Shown here in pieces: positions 55,240-64,000 of a DNA stretch of 64,000 nt. Positions within the stretch are counted from its first letter, which is position 1. Each line of letters opens with the position of its first letter. The notes under the pieces are model-generated. The model saw nothing but the letters and a program-made list of their open reading frames with translations. It had not been told where the DNA came from and searched no databases. A program made the translations under genes and the position numbers. The DNA is taken from positions 1 to 64,000 of the forward strand of contig WEDG01004599.1 in assembly GCA_017591395.1 (NCBI GenBank), given 5' to 3'. This DNA is from Schistocephalus solidus. Taxonomy: Eukaryota; Platyhelminthes; Cestoda; Diphyllobothriidea; Diphyllobothriidae.

Positions 55240-56269
55240 AGATTAAAATGATGTACACAAATGTGCAGAGTCTATTGAACAAAATGGATGAAATTAAACT
55301 GGTCGTGGACCATTTACAACCTGACTTCATAGCTCTAACTGAAACATGGTTAAATGAACAAATCGCAGACACAGAAGTCAGAATAGACGGTTTTCAGCTT
55401 ATCCGCATTGATAGAAACGGACGTAGGGGTGGTTGAATCGCAATGTTTATACGAGAAGGCATTGACTTTATTCCGGATGGGCCCTCGCCAAATAGGATAT
55501 CGTGTTGCGAAATACTTTGTTGTAAACTGAAAGTCCCAAACCAACCAGACCTCCATATTGCCGTGGTATATCGACCCCCAGGACAGCGAACGGACACGGA
55601 CGAAGCACTCATCACAGAGGTAAAGCAAATCTGCCGTAGCAAACACTTTTTAATACTTGGAGATTTCAACGCTCCCGATATCGATTGGGTGTCAATTTAC
55701 TGCTCGCTATCAGAAAATTCTTTCGAACAGAAAGTACTACAGTTGGTAAATGACGAGTTTCTTACCCAACATGTCACAATGAAGACGCGGTTCCGAAATG
55801 GGCTGCAGTCAAGCTGTTTAGATCTAATCATTAGTAGAGACGATAATTGCATCCTTGCATTAAGTTCTTACGTGCCGCTTGGACAAAGTGATCATTGCGT
55901 TCGTGCTTGGGAGTACAGTCATTTTTCTGTACCCAAACGTCGTGCAGTTAGGCAGAGAAATGTATGGAAAGGGGATTATCCCAAAATGAAAGAATTACTG
56001 AATGGGATAGACTAGAGCCCTACACATGTACCTACCCAAATGCTGCCTGGTTCTTCATTAGTAAATTGATTCAGCAGTTGATAGAGAAATTTTGCCCACT
56101 TAAAAGGCGATCGTGCGTCTCCCGAACCGAGTGGGTGACATTGGAAATAAAAGAGAATCTCAAGAAGAAAATAAGACTGTGGAGAACATATGCCAGATAT
56201 CAACAACCCGAACATTTTTCTGCTGTTGAGAAACAGCGAAATCGGTGTCGGAATCTTCTGAGAAAATAA
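55240..56269 (+). CDS. LINE Y (right) AP-type endonuclease and linker
   Basis: MMYTNVQSLLNKMDEI, FIALTETWLNEQ (to a TGA at 55,434 replacing a Trp/Gly-type codon in GRRGG), then MFIREGIDF, VVYRPPGQRTD, LILGDFNAPDIDWVS, GQSDHCVRAWEYSHF (55,443-56,015) and a basic linker (55,964-56,269). All main catalytic residues are visible. Confidence 0.85.
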
Positions 56270-56559
56270 AGATCAGCCTTTGAGTCAGAAATAATCAATG
56301 ACATACCAAGAAATTCGAAAAGGTTTTATGCTAACGTTAATAAGGCAAAACGAAATCGCGACTGCATTCCTTGTCTTAAAGACAATCAGGGAAACAGGTT
56401 AACTGATAACTCTGATAAGACCAGCCTCTTATCCAATTTCTTTATGTCCGTGTATACCGAGGAACCACCTTTTTGACGAGGACCAATACTACAGTACTGC
56501 CAACATCTACAAACAAAATAAGCACGGTGTCGTTCCAAATGGACACAGTAAGAAAAAAA

Positions 56560-57800
56560 CTCTGAAACAGCTACAGCCCACTAAATCACCTGGCCCAGAT
56601 GGTATATCCGCAAAAAGTTCTCAATGAACTCACAGACCAGCTGGCCCGTCCGCTCTCCAAGATATTTGACAGTTCGATGGAGGCGGGGGCTCTGCCTACC
56701 GAGTGGAAGATAGCCAACATAACCCCCTATCTATAAAGGAGGAGAGGACATCACCAAACAGTTTCCGACCAGTCAGCCTCACAAGTATCTGTTGCAAAAT
56801 GATGGAGAAGATAATCAAAACGGAACTGATGAGACATCGTGAAGAGAATAACTTGCTAAGTTCATATCAACATTGATTTGAAGTGGTCGATCCTGCCTCA
56901 CAAACCTGCTCACATCCATGGAAATTTGGACAAAATCATTAGAAATGGGTTTGTCAGTCGATGCGGTCTACATTGACTTTAGCAAAGCCTTTGACAGGGT
57001 TCCACACAAACGTCTGATCTGTAAGCTCCGTCAAATGGGTGTGACTGGCAACCTGCTCAAATGCTTCACCGACTTTCTCACAGACAGGCGCCAGCGTGTT
57101 TGTATCGGAGACGCCAAGTCTCACTGGGAAACCGTTCACAGTGGAGTTCCGCAGGGCAGCGTTCTGGGTCCCATTTTGTTTCTGATATACGAAAACGACT
57201 GCCTGGATTGTCTGACATGCGAGAAGGTAATGTTCGCTGACGATTTGAAGTTATGGAACTCGATTGAAAAACCGGAGGATGCGCGGAAATTACAACAAAA
57301 CTTAGATCGCTTGCAAACATGGTGTGATGAGTGGCTGCTGAACCTTAATCTTAACAAATGCCAAATAATCCGACTGCGGTCTAGTTCCAGAAGGATGATT
57401 AGGTTTGAATACCAGTACTTCATCAGTGGTCACCAACTCCAGGAGGTAAAATATTCTAAAGGACTTGGGTATATGAATAACACCAACTCTCAAACCATCG
57501 TCGCACTGTGCGAATATCGCAAAAGAAAGCTATGTGTATTTTAGGCGCAATCAGGAGGTCCTTCGTTAATTTTTGACGGAGAGCTTTTTTTGGGCGTGTG
57601 TTTGGAACATTTATCCGGCCGGTGTTGGAATATTGCGTTCAGGCGTGGCGCCCTTGGACGAAACATGACTACGCTCTGCTGGAGAAAAGTTAAACGGAGG
57701 GCAACGAAACTAGTCAGAGGATTGGAATGCCTACCCTATGAGGGCCGCCTAGAAAGACTTAAAAATTTCCTCTCTCTTATAGGCAATACAGAGGGGATAT
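56560..57800 (+). CDS. LINE Y (right) reverse transcriptase
   Basis: Fingers (LGPDG-ISAK at 56,595, MEAGALPTEW) are broken by shifts. The palm is open for 208 codons (56,918-57,544): DFSKAFDRVPHKRLICKL, GVPQGSVLGPILFLIYEND, KVMFADDLKLW. The thumb continues in other frames (57,590-57,802). The palm carries VHSGVPQGS where the left copy has VHSEVPQGS. Confidence 0.85.
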
Positions 57801-58077
57801 GATCTTAGGCTTCAAACTTGTCAGAGGAGTTGATTGTTCTCTTCAGATGGCCAATGTTTTTGAATTGGCAAACATGACAAGTCTCCGAGGTCACCAATAC
57901 AAACTGAAAAGAAATCACGCCAAACTTGAAGTGCGGGCCATTTTCTTTTCCCAACGGGTGATTGACGAATGGAACAAACTGCCAGCCTCAGTTGTTCAGG
58001 CTGAAAGCGTAGAAATGTTTAAAAGAAGACTTGATGCATTTTTACGTGATGAACATATATTTAGTCGACAGCAATGA
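57799..58077 (+). CDS. LINE Y (right) RT C-terminal region
   Basis: 92 codons, nearly identical to 44,331-44,609: LVRGVDCSLQMANVFELANM, FFSQRVIDEWNKLPASVV and a C-terminal HIFSRQQ. It is conserved between copies, so it was under selection before insertion. Confidence 0.8.
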   Translation: MILGFKLVRGVDCSLQMANVFELANMTSLRGHQYKLKRNHAKLEVRAIFFSQRVIDEWNKLPASVVQAESVEMFKRRLDAFLRDEHIFSRQQ

Positions 58078-58171
58078 TCGATATACTAAAACGACTATCG
58101 CCATGTAACATTTGCTTGTTTTGCTAGCGTCTATCTGTAAATAGGGTTGTCAAAGGCTCTGCCTATCTCCC

Positions 58172-58203
58172 TTATATATACTGAATTATATACTGAATTA
58201 TAA
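58172..58203 (+). repeat. (TATACTGAAT)n 3' terminus of LINE Y
   Basis: Two to three copies of a 10-bp unit end the element; related units close the left copy at 44,205-44,235. Confidence 0.7.
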
Positions 58204-60998
58204 ATAAATACAAAGTGGATAATTGCCGCACTATGTGAGCATTCATATTAAAATCATAAATGAATAATATGGAAGGCATATCCGACTCAGAAGGATTTGC
58301 CATTTTTAAAACAATAGTCAACAATCTCCGACATATACGGTGAACTAGAAAAGAAGCAGTAAAAAATCTCCTACGGTTAAATCATAGACGGAGTTCGGCG
58401 AGCCGCCAATTAAAAGAAATTAGGAGAAAAAACTGCTTCACTAAAAAATTAATAGCTAGATGCAATAGGATAGTATTGTGATGTTGCTGACAACGTATGC
58501 GGGTTCGGAATGCTCCTTGTTGGGTAAGAGATAATATAGCAGGCAGAGATACTATTTGTAACCACCATGGAGGTGAGAGAGGAGGGACTCATCGTGGACA
58601 ACAGGGTCAAAACGAAGAGGAAAGTAGACGTCACGACATCATCAACGTGATGTGACCTTGCTGATAGCATAGTCCACCAACAAAGAGGCAAAACATCAAA
58701 ACCCGCCTCGATTGTCAACTGAACCTGGAGACAATCGTCGGGGTTGCAAAATCGGAGGAAAGTATCAAGGTTGTCAAGAGTTGGCGAGGCTATTTTAAAA
58801 GGAGGGTACGAAAAAGTGAATTCAAAGATTGACTCTACAGAGGATGTTGGAAATATTTTAAGAGACAAATAAATCCAAACGTACTTTGCGGCCATTTCAG
58901 GCCAGAAGCTCCCACGAGTAGCTATTTGACGTCCTTTTATGAACATCTTATGACGACCTGCAATGCACATAGAGATGAAGAATTTAATCATCTGGTTATG
59001 TGGTACACCATCTGGTGATGGGCAAGCTATAGCTGGTGGTTAGTGACCTGCACGACTCATAAATACCTATCCTCTGGCTATGCGCAAGGGCTCTCTATAT
59101 AATGATTAATATACCCATTATCCAAAAAGCAGCTTTTTTTCAATTTTTTAAATTTATGATAATTTTAAATTTTTTAAATGTTTTTGGATAGCGTCTTTAT
59201 TTTTATATATACTTTTATGATTGTTAAACAATTTGCTTAAAAACTAACCTGCAAAACCTATTATGTTTTTATTTCAGTCTGTTAGTAGTATATTTATTCC
59301 GGTTTTAACATCATTTATGCTCTACGTAATTCGAATGCGCAACGAGCCGCACGCCTAGGTTTTGATATAGCTTTATAAAACGAATGGTACTAGCTGTTTC
59401 CTACTGCTAGACCAAACATAATTCAACACTATGTTATATAATACAAATATGAAGATTGTAGGACTGCATTGAAAGTTTCTTACCGTTGAACTCTTCCTGC
59501 TCCTAATCTTTTTTCACCTTTTTTAGCAATCAGTCAACTAAGTTTAATTAGTCGGCAGACCCCACACCGGAATCGACTGCGCTTGCATCTGATTGGAAGT
59601 ACTTATCCCTTCGAATCGACCGCAGAATTTTCTACCTCTGTCGAATGAATACTCTCGAACGTCAATAACAGACTAGTCTTGACTCTAACCATTCTTACCT
59701 GATACATTCATCCCCATTCTGTAAAAGCTGTTTTAACTTCAAATTTTTGCTATTTCGGAACCTTGGAAACAGGTTTTTACTTAAAACAAACTCTTCATTT
59801 CGAACACTGCTTTTTAAGCAAACAAACAAACGAAAGCAAAAGTTGTTAATGAAAAGACGAGTTTGTTTTAGGTTTTTTCTTGTGTTCTAAGGATTTGACG
59901 GCACCCAAGCAGTGCCAAATCAATAAACCTATTTATTTGTAATATCAAGGAAGCTGCCTCAAATACCAGGAGAACCCTTTTCAAAATCCAAAAGTTGCGA
60001 GTTTGGGAAGGAAACAGAAAATAAGGACTTTATATCTTCCGAGGTTAAATGTTCGCGTAATTTGGTTTTGAGAATAGCTAATGTAGACGAAAACCTGATT
60101 AACAGTGGTAGATTATTCCATATTAAATCATATTTGAAGGCAAAAAAAACTGAGAACGGTTAGTTGTGGAGCTAAGGGCTGGTGAAATGATCATGGAGGA
60201 ATATCGAGTTGCATAAAGTCGATCTACCGAAGTGAGAGCGTTAATTCGTTGGGATTTGGGCTAGAGTTAACGCGAAATAGGAAGCAGAGACCGGTTTCGA
60301 GTCTTCTGACCCGAAGAAATTTAATGTTTGCTAACTTACATCTATCCGTATAAGAGATACTGGATCCAGGAAGAGAAAATAGTCTTCGAGTAAAAACCCT
60401 CAGAACTTTTTAATCTTACTGCGGTCAGAGGCGTTCATCAGCCCAAAGAGGGGACAGCAGTATTCTAGGATAGGAAGAACGAACATGAGGTACAGGTTTA
60501 ACTTTATTTCCGGAAGGAAGAAATTATGTGATTTAAAACCACATATCTGTGCAGCCTTTGCAGGAATTCGATCTGCATGAGGCGATAATGCTAGCTTATT
60601 CGTGTAACTTAGACCTAAGTCTCTTATGGTTGATCGTTCTAAAAGTGTACTTTTTTGATATACTGGGAGTCCAGGAAGCTTGGCGGGGCCAAAAGACATG
60701 AAACTACTCTTGGATGAAGAAAACTTCATCTGCAAACTACAGCTACAACATGAGAGCATAAGTAGATTAGTTTTATTTTATCGACGCAAATATTGGCAGC
60801 ATCTTTAGAAAATGAATTAATGCACTTGAGATCGTCAGCGTAAACGAAATTTTGTGAATTTGTGAGTAAAGTTGAAATTTCGTTAATGTACAGAATGAAG
60901 AGAAGGGGACCTAGAACCGTGCCTTGAAAAAGCGCCACTCGTGATCAGCTGAGGCGTTTAGTAGCTATTACCTACTCAGACCTTCTGGCTGCGGTTAG
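58203..60998 (-). pseudogene. LINE X, copy X3 (interrupted)
   Basis: Minus strand, tail-to-tail with LINE Y. From 60,998 down: NRSQ start, FQGTVLGPLLFILYINEI (60,726-60,938), FVYADDLKCINSF (catalytic YADD intact), FSSSKSSFMSFGPAKLPGLP, STIRDLGLSYTNKLAL and FVLPILEYCCPLFGLM (60,400-60,759), then C-terminal coding and 3' UTR. Split by an insert (58,876-59,936). The best-preserved X copy. Confidence 0.78.
58876..59936 (+). mobile_element. Unidentified retroposon-like insert in LINE X
   Basis: About 1.06 kb breaks X3 between AGAGACAAATA and AATATCAAGG, which are continuous in the copy at 43,640-43,665. The right end is CAATAAACCTATTTATTTG, a polyadenylation-signal-like and TTTA tail, suggesting plus-strand retroposition. 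No coding domain recognised. Confidence 0.6.
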
Positions 60999-60999
60999 A

Positions 61000-61540
61000 C
61001 AAGTAGGAACCAAATGGTTGTAGTCAATATGGCCGATAGGTCATGAATATATATGAGAAAGAAAAGGTGCCCTAAGATGGTGCCCTGTAGCACTCCATTA
61101 GTAATAGGAAATGAGTCGGAGACAACGTATCAAATCTGCACACCTTGATGTCGGTTTTTGAGGTAAGATGAGTGAAAGTGAAATAGGGAAGACCATATGT
61201 CATGGCTTATTAGCTTCGTTATAAGCCTTTTATGAGGGCTTTCTGAAGAAAATTTGAGGTCGAAGTATACTGCGGCTATCGTATTTTTTTTCATATCCAT
61301 TGCTGGAAATGAATTCCAGAAAAGTGAGATGGCAGGACAATGATGACTTTTTAGGTAAGAATGCATGTTGGGAGAGAGGTACGAGGTTGGTGTTTGTCAA
61401 ATAATTTAGCATTTGTTTGTAAACTATTTTGCCTAGAATTTTGGCGATTGTCGTTGTTCTATGAAAATCACGATAGCTTTCGATGTGAGATCGGTTACCG
61501 TTTCTTTAGACTGGTGAAATGCTGGAATATTTCCATATGT
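61000..61540 (-). pseudogene. LINE RT fragment (family T)
   Basis: Minus strand: AKILGKIVYKQMLNYL, PLSQHAFLPKKSSLSCHL, FDLKFSSESPHKRLITKL (decayed catalytic Asp region) and QGTILGHLLFLIYIHDL. It stops at the start of LINE X3. The phase and sequence differ from X, so it is a separate element. Confidence 0.7.
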
Positions 61541-61799
61541 CTGGACAAATTGCATTTGCTTGCAGTAAGGAGAATAGATAAGCGAGGATTATTGGGACAT
61601 ACAGTAGATTGCTTACTCATGAAATCTTATGGTTTTCACAAGAAATAGCCTCTTACGCGAACTCAGTCCACGCAAAGAAACGACCGTTCTTAAAAAGAAG
61701 GCCTTGATTGTTTTGTTAATTAATATTTAGCAACATAAATATAATTAACTTTCACTAAAAACCTGAATTTAAGATGTGTTCATAAGGAGGGAGGGGTGC
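61541..61799. other. No gene seen
   Basis: Short unassigned AT-rich spacer between the RT fragment and the transposase. Confidence 0.3.
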
Positions 61800-62850
61800 A
61801 TAAAAACAGGAAAATTATGTAAAATAGAAATAAATGTACAAGATCAATACTTTGTAAACTGTCCTTTTGCATTTATAACAGCAAAAAGTCTGTCTGACAT
61901 GGAGGTAGCCATATTGTCGATAGTTGTTTGTGCAATGTGAGTATGCAGCACAAAATCAGGTTTTTCTTCCATGGAAAGACCTTTTTTGCCTTATACCAGT
62001 TTCTTTTGATAATTGCAAAAAGGTTTTCAATTGGATTCAAGTCCGGACTGTTCGCAGGAATAAAAATATATTGCAGTCCACACGCGCAGAGGCTGGCTAT
62101 TGTCTAAAAAGTACATTATAATTGTAAACGTTATTAAATTCATACTTCTTTAGAGCGATGAACTGGGACATTATCCTGTAAAATTATTGTGTCCATTCTG
62201 CGTCGGCGTATGTCGTTATAACTGAAGGCCTCCTTTATAATGTTGACGAACACCTTGCTATTTATAGTCTCCGTTGTCGATCGCCAGCTCGGAGGTTCAC
62301 CAAATTTGATAGCAATCCCAACCATCAAATAAAATATTCTATTGATTTAGTGTGTTCTCGGAGGAATTTTTTCCCACATATGACCATCTGGGTCGACTTC
62401 GCCGGCTTATCTAAAAATAAAACCTCATCGCAGAAGTAGATGCTCTTCCAGAATGAGGGCCTGTAATCAATGTACTTCTTTGCAATTAAAAACGTTCTCT
62501 AATATGTTTCCTACTTAAAAACGTCTTGATTGTGGCATTGCCTGGTGCAGTTCAAATTCCTGCATCCTTTTCCTGATTAAGGTCATAGAGAACATCGGCA
62601 GATGTTCCCTGTTAATGGTCTTAATGGGCATCTAATGATACTTTTTTAGTGTATAACGAATAAAATCATCGTCTTGCTTACTTGTGGACCGTTTTGGTTT
62701 ACCCTGCTTTCTTCCAGGCACGGTTCGATCCTTTAGAATGCGCCACAGAGTGACCTTACTGATACCAAAAATACTAGCTAACGACTCAAGTGGCACTCCT
62801 TCTGCTGCAAGTTTCCGTATTCTTTCATAGTTAACTGCAGATTATTATTG
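61800..62850 (-). pseudogene. Tc1/mariner-type transposase, decayed
   Basis: Minus strand. The helix-turn-helix end reads RIRKLAAEGVPLESLASIFG, then ISKVTLWRILKDR (62,740-62,825), a paired-like DNA-binding fold, followed by PGRKQGKPKRSTSK. The catalytic half has FGEPPSWRSTTET, DTIILQDNVPVHRSKEV (62,140-62,328, the second catalytic Asp) and ANSPDLNPIENLFAIIKRNW (62,010-62,070, third acidic residue as Glu). At least three stops or shifts. Terminal inverted repeats were not found, so the element is old and immobile. Confidence 0.8.
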
Positions 62851-64000
62851 TTTTAACATCTTTCTTGTACGGCGTGACATAGAAACGCTGGCATGTCACG
62901 GATTTTCGTATATATGCTTGTTTACAGTTCCAATTATCGGTGTGATAAAACACACACACAACTTTATCATTGCATTTTTTGGCACAAGACGTCACAAATT
63001 TGCAAAATTTAATTTTTAAAACTAAATCCATCCTTGTTTACCCGAAAACAACGTGATTTCTCACATCTGCATTTAAATGATTTTCTTGATCGTTAACTCA
63101 AATTTTCCATTCCCTCAAAGGATATATTTTAAATTTTTCGAGCTAATATTTATATTCCTTTATAGTAAAATGCATACAAACAAGAAGGTTTGGTTCAGAA
63201 GGAGTAATAATGTAGGTAAACTCCGGGAAATCAATAAAATTTGGATTTTGCTTATTTTCACCCAGTTAAGCCTTAAATAAAGAGGACTGAGCTGAACTAT
63301 TTTTTAGCAAATAGGTTTTTGTGCCTTCGATCAGTACAACAACAAAAAATTTTTTTTACCTCAAATGTGTGCCAAACTACAACCGTAAATTTCGGGCATC
63401 ACATTTCATGAGTTAGGCAATCTACTGTATATCCTATGGTGAATCATACATGGAGAAATTTTATCTGTCCCATAGGAGAGAGACCTTGGTAACTGTTAGA
63501 TATATGTTTTTACTGTTTCTTCACTAAAATTGATCTCACTAAGGGTACATGTGGTTAGTTTGGTTGGTTGTGGCATTGGTTCATCTTCTACTGTATAGTT
63601 GACGGAGAGATACTTTTTGAATAGATTCACTATTTTTTGTCATTTTATTATCTGCTCCGAGTCCGTGATCATAATTTGGGACCCTGATTTACGTTGATTT
63701 TTCATTTTCCTTTGAAAAATTTGGGTGGTTTGTCTTGAAGATTAAAACGCATGGTGTTCTGCAGCGAACAGATTTTTGTTCCCATTTAGTTATCTAGGTC
63801 ATGGATTTCATTTATTCGTCTTAGTGTGGATAAGTTACTAACTCGTAGTTCATGTAGTTGTTTTTTTTTTAGTTGTTTTACGTCGCCTTGAGAGAAATTT
63901 GGTATTTTTGGCTTTTTACGCGGGAATCGATCTTCTCAGAATTAGAATTTAGAGTTTATATTTGGTTAGCTCCAGCAGGGCCCTGTTTACTAGGTTATCT
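62851..64000. other. No gene seen
   Basis: AT-rich sequence with homopolymer runs; no recognised domain or repeat. The transposon's right end may lie in it. Confidence 0.35.

Larger units (their letters stand above)
53540..58203 (+). mobile_element. CR1/Jockey-like LINE, family Y, right copy, near full length
   Basis: 4.66 kb with ORF1, endonuclease, RT fingers, palm and C-terminus, ending in (TATACTGAAT)n. It serves as the uninterrupted reference for the left copy. Several one-base shifts lie near short runs (56,470, 56,610, 56,725). The 5' limit is approximate. Confidence 0.88.

Noticed and set aside
53540..58203. Endogenous retrovirus or LTR element
   Set aside because: No LTRs, gag, protease or integrase; AP-endonuclease plus RT order and short 3' repeats identify a non-LTR element.
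61800..63300. Terminal inverted repeats of the Tc1-type element
   Set aside because: I compared the sequence near 61,790-61,840 with the region right of 62,850 and found no convincing inverted match.

Overview
The window is repeat-dominated nuclear DNA from a metazoan. It contains almost no conserved single-copy coding sequence and is packed with Penelope-like elements (PLEs), CR1/Jockey-type LINEs and a Tc1-type transposon. Two small host-type genes at the left end have exact 35-nt introns, the size class well known from flatworms. With the TTAGGG-like patch and the abundant PLE and CR1-like families, this suggests a platyhelminth (large-genome tapeworm or fluke). That is an inference; no species is identified.

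Left end (1-10.9 kb): a tRNA-like SINE head, two tandem paralogous genes on the minus strand that I read as DUF4806-type (985-1,572 and 3,223-4,185), one decayed LINE 3' fragment (4.79-6.58 kb), a second SINE-like head near 9.4 kb and a dispersed repeat present twice (1.7 and 10.1 kb). Much of 6.6-10.9 kb is unassigned.

PLE block (10.96-25.4 kb): this is the most structured part. PLE family 1 forms two complete head-to-tail copies plus a truncated third copy on the minus strand, meeting a plus-strand copy in a 5'-to-5' inverted junction at about 17,958. The copies are nearly identical and differ largely by homopolymer lengths. PLE family 2 repeats the inverted design (20.49-24.70 kb), with a piece of a third PLE family wedged at its centre. 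A second family 3 piece follows at 24.71-25.39 kb. Family 1 encodes a Penelope-type RT joined to a GIY-YIG-like endonuclease region, and the corresponding regions are visible in families 2 and 3. All three carry a hammerhead-ribozyme-like core near their 3' ends, and most outer ends touch (TA)n tracts.

Middle (25.4-32.2 kb): no recognisable gene, but there is a 917-bp non-autonomous element with long inverted termini (28,156-29,072).

LINE block (32.2-61.5 kb): CR1/Jockey-like element Z (32.2-36.69 kb, near full length with ORF1, AP-endonuclease and RT, ending in a pentamer repeat) is followed by fragments of relatives. Element Y occurs twice in opposite orientation (44.18-48.2 kb minus; 53.54-58.2 kb plus). 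The minus copy is interrupted by a 5'-truncated LINE, W. Each Y copy lies tail-to-tail with a copy of truncated LINE X, so the block has an inverted-repeat layout. Other nested insertions occur at 52.1 and 58.9 kb.

Right end (61-64 kb): an RT fragment, then a decayed Tc1/mariner-type transposase, then unassigned AT-rich DNA.

The coding regions are mostly self-mobilisation genes, and nearly all are broken in the sequence as given. The family 1 frameshifts, and two in the DUF4806-type genes, look like indels that may partly be residual assembly errors.
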